NCBI GenBank assembly: GCA_003117195.1
Contig: BDSI01000046.1
Location: forward strand, 186,001 to 250,000
Reading direction: 5' to 3'
DNA from: Eudorina sp. 2006-703-Eu-15
Lineage: Eukaryota > Chlorophyta > Chlorophyceae > Chlamydomonadales > Volvocaceae
DNA length: 64,000 nt
Shown here: positions 1 to 12,600 of the stretch, one piece after another
Position numbering within the stretch: position 1 is the stretch's first letter
Layout of the letters: every line of letters starts with the position of its first letter
The notes under the pieces: generated by a model
Told to the model about the DNA's origin: nothing
Database searches by the model: none
The model's input: only the letters and a program-made list of their open reading frames with translations
Made by a program: the position numbers and the translations under genes

Positions 1-576
1 ATCTTGGAGGGACGGACTTGCTTGAGGCATGGCATGCCTGCCTGCCCTCAATCAATCGTCTGCCGCTGGCTTCACGAGCTTGCTTGTATCTGCTCGCTCG
101 TAAGAACTTGTTACGAATGTACCTGCTTGCTTTGCACGTGGTGTGGCTACACAGCTCGTGCTGCCAGCCGGGTTGGTTGCTTGTTTGCTCGTATGTATGT
201 GCGTCGGGGGTCGTGAAGGTGCGTGATCCTGGCTGGGTGGCAGGTGTATGCATGCTCTCGAAATTCTCGTGTTACTGTCGCGCACTTATTACACATGCAG
301 TTTCCTTTCGCGTCTCGTCTTGCGATCAGTTCGTTGCTTGTCACGTACGGTGCGCGGCTATATATCTAGTCACTGGCTGGATGGGATTTGTTAAAAGGCC
401 TCTCGACAGAGAGAGGGCTGGAGAATGCCCTGCTGCAATGAAAATTTGGATGAGGTCCGTCCGTACATGGTACGGCACACATACACGCACGCACCTGCCG
501 GCTGCCTGCTGCCCCAGGCGGCACGTGCCCCGCCGGCACTCCCCATCATGCATGAGGGCGTACGTCGGGGACGCAG

Positions 577-609
<33 letters not shown>

Positions 610-3600
610 GTAGCTCCCGTTCTATCTCTGGGAATGTACACAAGTACTTACGTACGTTCTTACATACGTACGGGCACTGTGCGTACGGTGTATGTGTGCT
701 TGGTTTCGTTGGAACGAGGGATGCGCGCAGCAGGGGGCTGCGGGCCAGGTAGGGCGGGATGGATGATGGATTCGTTTGCCGCAGGAGTGCGACCCATGTG
801 CTGATGTATGTGTGTTTGGGCTCGCTGCGAACGAACCCGCCGTCTGCTTGCCTGTCTGCCTGTCTGTCTGTCCGACCTTGCTTTGTTCTTTCGTTGGATC
901 GTTGCGGGAATAATGAAGCAAGTCGCACGCACCCACCCACCCAACCCACGCACGCACGCGCACGCAGTCTGTCCCGGCTGATATGCATGATGAGCCACGC
1001 GTGCAGTGTGTGGCGGTGTGTGGCGGTGTGTGGCTGCTAGCTGGGGGGGCCAGAGGGAGTTGAGGGGTGGGCGAGCGCGGCGGGGGGTGTACGTTGGTTT
1101 GCCCCTGCTTCGTCTGCGGGGGCGCGGCCGGAGGTAGGAGGGCGAGGCGGCGGTTGTGTTCGTGTGTGGATTACATACGTACGGGGTTCGTGCGTGGGCG
1201 GCGTGCATGGGCGCTTGCTTGCCTGTGTGGCTGCGTGGCTGGCTGGATGGGGGTTCGTCGTTGGCGCGATTGGAGCCTACACAGGGACTGACCAGGTAGC
1301 TAGGGGGCTAGCTGTGGGTTGTCTGCTGGTGTATGTAGTCCCTTGTACGTCTTCGTAGCGGTGGCCTTGGTTTGCATCTCTGCCTTGACGTTGGCCGCCT
1401 GCTGTGTGACTGCTGGCTGGTTCGTTTGGTCGTCATCACGCACCCTAAAGGACAGGCTTACGTGCTTGTCCTGTCCAGTCCTTTTGTGCCTGCATCGACG
1501 TGTATGTTGAGAGGTCGATTGCGGCGTCCAGGACCTGTATATCTTCGTTCTACGTATGTATGTCATGGGGCGCCCTGCGGTGGCTGGGCCTTCGCTCGCT
1601 CTGCATGGGTGGGGGTGCAGCAGGTGCTGTATGTATGTTTTTGGGGGCAGGTGCGTGGTACCCGCCGGCAACGAGCGAGGGGCGCAGAAGCGGCCGCTGG
1701 CGGCCGCCGGATCTATCGTTACGTAGCCCGGCGTGAATTCCAAACGAGCAGCAGGGCGTTCGTCCGCGTGGCTCGCTCGCTCGTGACTGAACTAACGAAC
1801 TAACTGTTTCCTGCGTGTTTTTGTGTTACGGATGGGTGGGTGCTGCCTGCCTGATAACACACGCTCTATATATCTGTCCCTTTGTGGACGGGTGTGCGTG
1901 TGTGTTTAGCAACAAACCCGCCGCCCGACCCGAACCAGTGGCCAATATACGTATTACCAGGATGAGGACCGTATGTATGTACAGTAGTGCGTGTGTTTGT
2001 ATGTGTACATGTGGAAGTGCGTGCGTGATGCATGCCGCGACGTCTGGTTCGCATCGGGCACGTGTGTTTGAATGTGCTCGCTTTGCGAATGGATGGGGGC
2101 GCGCGTGTGTGGATGTGTATGTGTGTGGATGTGAATGTATGTGGATGTGTATTTGAAAAAAGTTATGAGCGAGACGCGGCATACCCGACGTCACAGGATC
2201 GATACGCACGCGGTCCTGGGTCAATCCTACCTGCTGATGTATGCGAGCGAGGTTGGCGGGACAGCAGCCGGTGTTTGCAGGTCCTGTTCTTTAGCAGCAG
2301 GCGCCATGCATGCGTACAGCCGGACAGGCGTGCATGCTCGGCCGTGCAATCACACATGCAGTCCGCAGGCACGCAGATACGCGTGGTTTCAATTCCTTCA
2401 TTCATGAAGAGATGGATTAAGCCGTGGATGAACGCACACGCATACACACACAAACACAATGACGACGACGACGACGTGGTCTCCATGTTCACCCCGGATG
2501 GATGCGTGTATGGGGTACGGTTGACTTGCAAGCAAGCATGCAGCTACGCCTGGCCCCATGTATGCTATGGCAGGTGAGTGGGCTGGGCCAGGCTGCGCTG
2601 GGTGCGTGCAAGGATCTGGTTCGCTGTGCGCACATATATGCACACCGACGCACACACACAGGCACACGATGTCTGTGGGCCGCGCGCCCTACCATTATTG
2701 CATGTTGATTTTGTTGTTGCGCTGGGAAAACCCACAATCGTTAACTGATTGTGCACCCTCGACATGCGGAAGGCGAGCGAGTGCGCAAGAGAGCGTGTTT
2801 GTGATGTGTGGCTGACTCCGTGGATGTGGGTGTGGGTGGGTACATGGCTGGGTAGATGGTGGGTGTAACCTTTAACTGGGGGTTGGATATATATTATGGG
2901 TTGGGGATGGAGCTTAATAAATGTCGCGCTCCACTCCACAAACCCCCACTCCGCTGCTGTAGGGCAGGTCGCCGAAGTCGCTCTGATCTGCTCGGTTCTA
3001 TTCTGCGTGCCACTGAGTGACCGGGCATGTCGCTCGCCGCCGCTTTACCGTACTTGCTTGGTTCCATGCATCTCATGGATCCCTCCTGCTGTGCTAGCTG
3101 CTCGCTACGTACACACACTGTTGTTTTCATACGGGAACGGGTGCAGCGGGCATGCACGCACGCCTGCTGTATAAATAAATGCATTTGATCTGCTGGATGG
3201 TGAAACGGCGCTCGAGCGAGATTATATCATCCGTGCCAACAGCTGCTGTATGTGTGGCACAGCTGTACGGCTGGATGGCTATTGTATGTTTGCGGGGTGA
3301 TGTTTGCGCATAAGTAATTCTTGCGGAAAGGCAGCAGCTACCTTGGGCGGGCCGCCAGCCACGCGGTCCCGCCCGTGAATGATGAATGGATGTATGAGGG
3401 TAGGTAGGAGGCGCGCCTGCCACACTGCCGAGGGATCCCCCGAGCCACAACTTGCGTGTGTAGATGCGTGGATAGATACATGGCCGTATGTGAGGGTATG
3501 TATGTGCGATATGTATCCGCTCCTGTCAGCAGGTCGGGTTCCCCGCCCCTGCTGCCTCATCCTCGCTCCGGAGGTGTCCGTGGTGTCCTGGATGGTGCTA

Positions 3601-5192
3601 GGGGGCGAGTTAGCTGTATGTCGGGCTTGCTGCTGGATGGTTGCTGACTTGCTGTACGTATGTATCTGTCTATGGGGTCCCAGCAGTCGGGTCTGTCCTC
3701 CAACCTGGTGCGCAAGCAACACATGGCTGATCCCGCGTGGGTGACGTCGTCCGCTGTAATATATACAACCGTTCAACCCCTTTTATCACTCAACCATCGA
3801 AGCCGAAGCCCCGGGCGGGCCCGGGGGCGGGGCGCCGCTGGCACGGGCACCCGGAAGGGCCGCAGGCCGGCCGGCCGCCCCGGCAGACCCCCGCCACGGG
3901 TGCAGGCGGGGGGGTGGGGGTTCCGAAAGGGGGTCCGGGGTATCTTCAGCTGCTGGTGCCCAGCATCCGTGGAAGGCTTTTCCAGTTACCGCCCTTACAG
4001 CGGAATCAAGCTCTGGCCGGGGCTACCAATTGATGAGCGGCTGGGAATCGAGGGACAAAAGACGACGATTGGGGAGTGCAGCAGCGCTGAGCGCATGCCT
4101 GGAACTGCCTGGATGAAGATAAAATGAAAGGATAGCAGGAAAACAGTGTTCCCGCGTGGGTATGTATGTTGATTTGAGTTGCGGTGGAGGGTGTAGCTGG
4201 GCTGTCGTACATCCAAATGGCAAGGCGGAAGTAAGAGGGGCGCGGCCTGCTGTGGTCATCAAGCATGCATGCATGTCGCGGCCCGGAAGAAGAGTGGGAC
4301 AGCGGAAGAGCGAGACGACGGACCTGTCAAGTTACAAGGTAGGTGCCGCACCCAGCGTTGGTCGGCGGTGCGCGGCCGTTGGCGGGGTGTGGTGGCATGC
4401 GTGTGGCCCGGCGCGTGCGTTACGTACAGGGGCACGGGGCGCGCATTCGTACCTTTTGAGGGCCATGTGACGACGACGCAGCGGGGGAGGAGGAGGCGGC
4501 GTTACCTGCCGCGGTACTGGAACAACAGCGAACAAGCTAGTGAAGGCACATTTTATAATTTTGCTTCCGGGCCTGCGGCGCCGATACAGCCTGTTTATGA
4601 TTAACACGTCCAGTCGAGCCGCCTCCCGCCGCGGCCCCGCCCCAGCCACCGACCCCACATACGAACATGGGCCACATGCGCGTCAATCGGCTGGCACACG
4701 GTGCGACCCCCCAGCCGGCGGCGTCTGACAGCGGCTGGTGAAGTGGTGATGTTTTGGCAACGCCATGACTGGTCGGTCGTGTGCGTACCTGGGGTCACGG
4801 TGCTCCAACCGGCTTACCAGGTCGTTGGGCCGTTCGTGGGCCCCGGTGACCAGCCATGGCGCCCAGCCGGCGTAGATATCTAGGACGACGATCAAGAAAT
4901 GGGCTCTACAACGACAGTATGGGGGGATGGCGATCCTATCACGATTTTTAGTTCGTTCAGTATAGTAAGTACTGCATGCTATGCATGCTGTCCGCCAAAG
5001 CCACGCCCATTAAATCATGTTGGTTTCGAATGCCAACGAAATGGCATTTTCAGATTTTAGGCTGTGACTCTGTAGGTTTGACTTGTTAAACATGTGCTGT
5101 TGTACCGACACCTGCGATGATAATCTTACGAACATCAGCCTCTGAGTATAGGATATCTTAAGGCTGCCAGCGTCAAATTACCGGAGTCGCGA
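1..5192. other. Intergenic, no supportable gene
   Basis: About 5.2 kb rich in GT/TG and TACGTACG-type stretches with short (CA)n runs. Open frames occur on both strands but are composed of Cys/Val/His-rich low-complexity peptides. None has a recognisable domain or a convincing run of phase-compatible splice sites, so they look like by-products of the base composition. A CTG/CAG tract lies at 578-609. No RNA gene or mobile element was recognised. Confidence 0.6.
578..609. repeat. (GCT)n trinucleotide microsatellite
   Basis: Near-perfect run of about 10.7 GCT units. It lies in no supported exon. It is a small version of the CAG/CTG-type repeat that expands hugely at 21298-21753. Confidence 0.95.
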
Positions 5193-8100
5193 ATGCGCAG
5201 GCTGACGCTTTCGGTTCTGCGTGCTGTGCCATGGTGGCTCTGGGCGGAACACGTCATCCTTCTGGGCTTTGTTGGCTGGAAAGCTGCTTGGCTTTGGCGC
5301 ATTCTTGGCCGCCAGAAGAAGAAACCGGACGGCAACTGGTCTCTTTCCCAGCGGGCGCCGCAGCCCGCGCCACCCCTCCAGCAGCCCAGCGCAACCCCCT
5401 CGACCGGCCTCGCGCTGGAGACCCTCCCGCGCGACGCCCTGGCCGCCCTGTCACAGATCAAGTCGTTGACGGGCCCGGTCGAGGTGCTGAGCTGGCCTGA
5501 CGTGGCACCAGCCCCCGCGGCTGTGATGGACATGAAGACCGTGGCGGAGGGGCAGGTGTGGGCTGTGACGCCAGCAGGAATCGGGGCTCCGGTTCACTGA
5601 CCTGAAACGCACACGCCTACACGCATGCATACACATACGTGTGCACACGCACAGGGGATGCGAGCCGCCGGATCCGTGTGTCGGGGAAGAAGCGGGGTTT
5701 AGGGTTTAGGCAGGCGGCGCAGCCCCCGGGAGAGGGCCGCAGGCGCGCGGCATCCGGGCTACCGTTGCGGCCGGGATTACGCGGCGGCGGCTCAAGGTCG
5801 CAAGCACCTGCCTACCTGCCCACCTGCCTCTCCAACTACCTACCTGCCAACCTACCTGCCAACCTACGCACCTGCCTACACGACGCGGTCATTGCTGCCG
5901 AGAACCCCATGCGCGATGTGGGTTGCTGCTGCCATCCGATCCCCCCACCTACCTTCTCGCGCCCCGCGCGCGCCTCCTCACGCTTGTTCCTTCTTCGGCA
6001 TCTCGGTGCGGCCACCTCCCACGGTCCCAGGCGCTCAGCTTCCGAGACGGCCGGGGAGCCATCTACAAATTCAAGGTGGGGGTGGACGCGGAGGTGCGGG
6101 GCAGGAGGGGCGCACGTGGGGGGGGGGGGTTGCGGGGCAGGTGCAAGGGGCAGGGGTGATGACGTGGAGATTCTGACGTCATGGGTGGATGTGGGTAGGT
6201 GGGTTTCAGGTAGTAGGCAGGCAGTGGGTATCTCGGTGCCGCTCTGGGGCGCCGGGTCCCTGGGAGGGATGGCCGCTTTAGGGGTTCGGTGCTTGGGTGC
6301 TGCTGGGGGTCACAAGACCAAGGTAGGGGAGGATTGGGCGTATGGTTGTCTCTGCGGACCTAACCACAGGTGGGGATTCCGTAAATCTGTGAGCCAAACG
6401 GGTTCGGGGGCCCCATCATCCCTGGAGCCGGGCCTCTTTTCGGGTGTTGCAAGGGCAAGGGCGAACCGGGGTAAGGTGAGAAACGGGGTTGTCCGACGGC
6501 GGTGCAGGTGTAGCGTGCGTTGTGGTAGGACGTCCCAAACCAGCACACCCCTCCCGCTTGGCCCGACCCGCGGGGTTCTGTACGGCGTCGTACTGCCGTA
6601 CGATGAACACGCGCCATCCATGTGCTCCCGCCAATCCCCCCCAGCTTGCAGAGGGCGTGTACGTCAACATGTACTACACCAAGGCTGGGTTTCGGCGCAG
6701 CGGAGATCTGCACGACTGCAATCAGTACGACGTCGTACTGCAAGGGCGCACGCGCCTGCGCATGATTGTGAGTGAGGAGGCGGACGCGGAAGTGTGGAAG
6801 GGCCCCGTTGGGGGGCGTGGGGGGCGGGGCGGGGCGGCGGGCTTCGTTGCGGGCGGGCTCAGGAGCGGCCGTGCAGGGCCATCACCAGGCCGGCCCTGGG
6901 TTGCGACGAGACTGTCGGATGGTCCTCTGCGGTTTCTCTGGGCCTGACATAACATCAGCAGCCCCCTGCGAGGCGGCTGCCGGTGCTGGTGCACTTTGTA
7001 CTTGGGCTGGTGCACTTTGTACTCGGGCTGGTGCACTTTGTACTCGGGCTAAAAGGCATCTGGCGGCGCAGCCGCAGACTCCCCGTCCGCCGGCGATATC
7101 CAGATTTCGCCTTCCGAGCAGATCAGGATGCTGAGGCGGGTGGAAAGGGGGTCGCGGGCTCGAGAGGAGGCTGCGTGCGGGCTTCTTCCCCTGGCCTGAC
7201 CCGGCACCTCCCGCAACCTACCTCCCGCCCTACGTTTGTGCCGGCCCACCGGGCGGTCACAGGTAGGGCCTTCAGAAGGCGAAATGAAGCCCTCCTGCTG
7301 AAGCTGCCCTGAAGCTGCGCTGGCCCCTCCCCTCCTTGGAGAAGCTGCCGATCCCCTACTCCTCCTTCCCCTCCCCCGCCTCCCCAACGGCCGCTGCCGG
7401 TAGGATCCCCACACCGGGCGTGAAGTGGTTCAGGAGTACGGCCCCAACGACTTCATCCTGATACCCGCCAGGTCAGGCGAGCACAGACACACACACACGC
7501 AACCGCACACCGGGTTTCTCACTTACCACACGCACGCCGCGGGACGTGGTGTTAAAATAAACCGAGAGACACGACTTGCGAGGACCCTAATTGCGCACGC
7601 GGACGAGTGAGGCCGTTGGCTGCGCATTGCCGACAGGCCGGGGACGTGTATATAGAAAAGAGGGGCGACATGCGATAAAGCAGAAGCAAAGACATTGTGT
7701 CCCCGTAATGGAGAGTCGCGGCTGTGCGGGCGGCTTACGCGGGGCTGCGACGGACATGCAAGGGACAGCAGGAACCGACCCAGCCCGAGGTCAAACCGGT
7801 TGCTGGAGATGCAGCTGGGGAGGAACGTCGAGATTACGGTGCCAGCGTCCGGGCTCCAAGGCGTTTGTGCGCGCCGCGCCGCCTCGTCGATGGGCGTGGG
7901 ACGTGGTGTGTTGGGTTACGGACAATGGGTGGACGCAAGGGGGGGGCATACCGCATAGGTGGATGGGTGGGTGTGTTTCGCGAGACGAGGCAAGTAAACC
8001 GGCCAATCACCACCCAGGGAGGTGGGATTGAGACGGCAACCAACCACCTCCGCCATCGTGCCCCTGACTACCACGTCCGTTCTCGCGACCTCCGTCCAGC

Positions 8101-8747
8101 CGCGTGTATGTCTGGTCCCCACCCCCCCTGGACTCTTGAGTGTTTCTGGGTGTGCCCGGGTTCGTTTCGGTTTTTTTCTCTTTCCATTTCAACCCCCCTG
8201 GACTACTTCATATCGCATGACATCTCCCTCCACGTGCCCCCACGCCCCTCGGGCCCCCTTACGGTACTCGGCCACCCGCCTCCGCCTCCTCCACAGGACG
8301 CCGCACATGTTTGAGTTCCTGGAGGACAACTGCCTGCTGGAGTGGTGGGACGACACCTTCCGGGCGTGGTGGGTGGCTGTGGCTGCGTGTGCGTGTATGA
8401 GGGTGCGTGTGTGTATGCGCGTGTGCCGGGAAGGGGCCCGGCAGGAAAGCCGGCCGGACACTGGGCAGGTAGGCAGACAGGGACGAGCAGTTCCCACTTC
8501 TCAGGCGGGGGCCTCCGTACTTCTCCGTATGGCGCCGTACCGTTCTGTACCTGCGGCTTTATGGCACTTGGGGGAGTCGTGTCGCTCAACAGTACCGCGC
8601 AACACTGCGCCTGCGGCGGCATTGGCTCGCAGGTACTACAAGCCGTACCGTACAATCATTGAGGAGGGGCTACCATTGCAGGCGACAGAGGGCCGGGACT
8701 TCTCGACCCGCCTGCCGCCACCGCCGCCGCCGTTCCGGAAGGACTAG
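5193..8747 (+). CDS. Cupin-fold protein with N-terminal membrane segment
   Basis: Six-exon model of 261 aa: 5193-5555, 6031-6075, 6645-6767, 7404-7471, 8297-8368, 8633-8747. All introns are GT-AG and all phases agree; the stop is TAG. Residues about 12-38 are very hydrophobic (many Trp, Leu, Val), suggesting a membrane anchor or signal-anchor, followed by a Pro-rich linker to about residue 75. The conserved part is at 122-235. GDLHD (156-160) through LQG (168-170) resembles cupin motif 1, and GPNDFILIP (190-198) with TPH (201-203) and FLEDN (207-211) resembles cupin motif 2. The canonical HxH metal ligands are only partly present, so metal binding is uncertain. The C-terminus is a poly-Pro stretch followed by FRKD. 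Enzymatic role unknown; family assignment is by motif spacing only. The ATG at 5193 is the first in frame before the hydrophobic segment; an upstream exon is possible. The 5' neighbour region is empty, and GST-A follows on the same strand 0.9 kb away. Confidence 0.78.
6988..7050. repeat. 21-bp tandem repeat x3 in cupin-gene intron 3
   Basis: Three tandem copies of a 21-bp unit (GGTGCACTTTGTACT plus GGGCT with one C/T difference) inside the intron 6768-7403. The unit length is a multiple of three and the frame is open, but the segment lies between well-supported splice sites, so it is read as intronic. Confidence 0.9.
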
Positions 8748-9674
8748 CGTGCTGCGGTCCGGGAAGTCGGGGGGGAATTGGTGTGGGGGGTGCGAGGCCG
8801 CCCTCGGATGTCCCGCGGCGGTGCAAAAGAGTGCTGTTGGCGGTAGTGGTGGTGGTAGTGGTGGTGGGGGTAGTGGTGGTGGAGGGCAGGTGGCGGTCAT
8901 GTGTTGTCTCGCTGCACTTGGTCCGCTGGACATAGGTCGGTATCTCGAACGGGCGGCAACGCCGCGATACCGACCGCAGCACCGTGAGGGTTCGGGGGTG
9001 CCGGGGGGAGCGGGAAGAGCGGGAAACAGGGGGGGAAGGGGGGGGGGCCCGGAAGCGCTCAATCCGTCGGTGAGTCCTTTGAAGGGATCCGTGCGGTCCT
9101 GGGCGACACTTGGCAACGGCTTGTTACGTCGGGGCTCCAGCTCCAGGGGCAGGGCCCGTGAAGGAAGTGCTGAGTGTTTGGGCGGCATTTGAGGCAGGTT
9201 GTCCTTTGTTACGAAGGAGAGCGGTTGGCCGCCAGAGGATCGCCCATGCTGCTGACGTTCCTGGGGGCTTTGCGTGGAAACAGGTGCACGGCCAGAGATA
9301 TACCCTGTGCTGAGACGCTTGCAGCAATTACACACAGTCGTGTCGATTTTATTTGTGTAGATATTTGCAGCAAAGACGATTTCTTATTGTTCGATGTTGC
9401 AAGCTGAAGGCTGGCGTGCTGGGCATGCTGTACAGGGTGTCATGACGCGCGCCGCGTGTCATGACTCCGGGATCCGAAGGTACCAGACGTATCGTAACGT
9501 AACGAAAGGAAGGAAGATTCCTTGTCACAGATCATGCGCGTAGCAGCGTTACCAATCTCGCAAGCACGTCGCCTGGCAGTCAGCCACTCGTGCTCTCGCT
9601 TACCATTGGTTGTCAGGCCTCGGTGTAGCCGCGCTTCTTCGTCATTCGCAGCTTGGCAGCAGCAAGCACTCACA
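8748..9674. other. Intergenic between cupin gene and GST-A
   Basis: Contains the cupin 3' flank with a GGT/GGTAGT-rich tract near 8835-8890 and G-runs near 9003-9050, then the GST-A 5' flank. No promoter element or poly(A) signal could be called with confidence. Confidence 0.55.
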
Positions 9675-12600
9675 ATGACGGTGCCCAAAATCATTTACTT
9701 CCCCGTCCGTGGCAGGTACTTGAACATGTTGTCAGATCGCCCCTCCGATGCTAGCGCTGCTGAAGCACATTTATGGTCCTTGTCCGGTATCATGACAGGG
9801 CCGAAGTAATGAAGCTGACCATTTTGGCATCGGGAAATGACTTCGAGTTGGAGCCCGTTGATTACCAGGACATGAAGGCGCATCCGGAGCTCTATCCTTT
9901 CGGGCAGTGCCCAAGGCAAGTCTGCTCATGGATCTGATATCTCTCGGATGTTGAAAATGCATGTTAGAGGGACATGGTATCCAGGAGTTGCAAGGTAGAA
10001 CCCCAAGTACCTCGAACGCGAGGAGGAGTGTGCGCAACCATGGAACGCTCACGCTCAGTCATACCAGTCGATCCTCCTCCTGCTCGCAGACTGGTGGACG
10101 GCGACATTGACCTGGTCCAGTCCAACGCGATTATCCGGTGGGTACTGTACGTACGGCGCTGGCCTTCAGGCCAGCCTGGCAGTCGACCGTCAGCGGTCAC
10201 ATACGCGCCGCGCCGCGAGCTTGCCCGTTGACAAATAATTGGATAGAAAATTGTGCAATCCAAAGGTTCCGATTACCCTCATTTTCCCACATTCATCATG
10301 ATCAAGGCCGGAGGACGGTGGTACTGGTGGTGCGAAATACCGCGAAGGCCTGCCACCGGCGCAGAGTCGTTCTGCCACTCGCGACGGAACGCGCTCGGAG
10401 ACCGCGCGCGTCCACCAAACCGCAATCCACGTTCAATCACAGCCTCCTCCCACTGCTACCCCGCAATACCGGATGGTGATGTCGTACACGTCGTACTCGC
10501 ACCAGGCCATCCGCCTCCAGGCCATCAGCCGGGCACCTCGGCTTCCCGATCGGCTTCCAAAGCACATATGCCGTGTACACATTATATTTTTTGAGCCGTA
10601 CTGGTTCGGCGGCCCCCGACGCACCGATGACGCCGCCGCCATTCCCCCTGCCTGAACACCGCACCTGAACACCGTATCACTTTGCGACAGGTACCTGGGT
10701 CGTAAGTACGGCATGTACGGCAAGTCTGATAAGGAGACGGCCGCGGTGGACGTGATCCTGGAGGGAGTGGAGTCGCTGCGCGTCAAGTACCTGGCGCTCA
10801 TCTACCAGGATCAGCTGGTGGGGGTGGGGTGGGGTGGAGGGGGGCGTGCGGGGTGTTTGAGCGAGAGCAGCACGTGCGGGGTGTCTGGGGAACGCAACCC
10901 ACCCGACCCAACACGGGGACCAACATACTCCACCCTACCCGTGAACCTGCGATATGCTTACCTGGGAAGTGCGGTGGTGGGTATGTATGCGGGAGGTGGG
11001 GGAAAGGGGGTAAACGGGCAGTGCGCCGGCTGTGGCGCGCTCCGGTCCTTCGGGTATCAGGGTTTTGGGCTCCGGTCCTTCGGGTAATTCTGTGATGCGC
11101 ATGGAAGGTAGGGTGGGATGGAGCCGTTAGTGGCAGTCGGTCATAACAGTCGGGACTGATGGTGCGCCCTTGTCGACGCACATCGCAACCTCAGCCGCGT
11201 TCAGGCCCGGATCCCCCTCCCACCGCCTGCAATCCCGCCGGGCCATTGGCGGGCCGCTCCCGGCAAAATCCCGTTTCGGCGTCTCATCCCGACCTCTCAA
11301 CCATGTTTAGCACCCCAGCTAACCACCAACCACCTAACCGCTGCCCAACCGCTCTGAATCCCATCCCCACCCCAGTCCACCAAGGACACCTACTGGGGCA
11401 CACACGGGGATCCTGCCAAGGCTGATGCCCGAAACGGTACGGCAATGTGTATGTGTTAGCAAAGAGAAAAGCTGAGCCGCGAATAAGCAGAACCGTGTCC
11501 AGCAATGCAACCGACGACAATGTGTATGTGTGTGCGGCATCGTTACGGCTGCAGTTGTGAAACGTGTGGCTGACGAGGGGTTCACCCGCAAGGGTGCACG
11601 AGGGGCTGGTGCGCGTGGGTCAGATCCGAGGGGAAGGGGGGAAGGCGCTTAGGCGCCGGGGGGGGGCGGGTTAGCTGCCTGCGGCAGGAGGAGAGGCCTG
11701 TGCTCATGGAGCGAGTTTCCGGACTGCGGGTTGAGGCGGAGGGTAGGGTATGTGCACGGCACACGCCACGTGATGGGGCGCGGTTTGCGGCGGCACCCAG
11801 ATCCCACCTGGCCTGTGCCGTACAACGCGTTGTACATCACGCAAGGACAGCGCCTTCTCCCCTTCGCACCCAGGTTGCAGCCACCATAAGTATTCCTCGG
11901 ACCCCTTCCTCTGGATGGTTCCATAACCAAAACGGTCCATCAGTATCCCGGTTCCTCCCTCTCACACGCGCCGTCTGTATCGGATATTCGCTCTGGCAGC
12001 AGCGCAGTATAAATATGTCTACCAATTTCCTACTTCCCGCCCCCCCATCCCCGGTCGCCCCTCACCCGCGACCCACCCACCCCCGCTCAACGGCAGGCGG
12101 AGCCCACCTGGTGTACTTCTCGCGGCTGCTGGGCCGCAACGCCGCCGCGGGCGGCGAGGCCGGCAAGTACTTCGTGGGGGCGGGCCTCACCATCGCCGAC
12201 CTGGCAGTGTACGACATCGTGGACCTGCACCTCCGCATCTTCGAGGACAAGATGAAGGCCACGGTGCGTTGAGGGCGGCGCCGCCGCCGCAGAGTCCCTT
12301 TTACGGCAGCGGGTGGTGGGTGGTTGGGTGGGTGGCGGAGTGGAGTGGAGTGGCGGCGGGGAGCTGGCAGGATGGCAGGGCGGCGGCGGACACCCACCGG
12401 CCACCTCTGAACCCGCGGCTCGGCCGCCCGGCCCCGGGCCCCCGGGACGCTCCAACGCCGGCGCCTCCGGGAGCCACGCGGGCCTCACTGGATCCATACC
12501 TCACTGGATCCATACCTCACTGGATCCATACCTCACTGGATCCATACCTCACTGGATCCATACCTCACTGGATCCATACCTCACTGGATCCATACCTCAC

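Noticed and set aside
341..988. Long minus-strand ORF in the left-end region
   Set aside because: Composition reflects GCT and CAN repeats, several overlapping frames are equally open, and no conserved motif was seen.
5697..5712. TTTAGGG-type telomere-like repeat
   Set aside because: Only two units, inside the first intron of the cupin gene; no terminal array.
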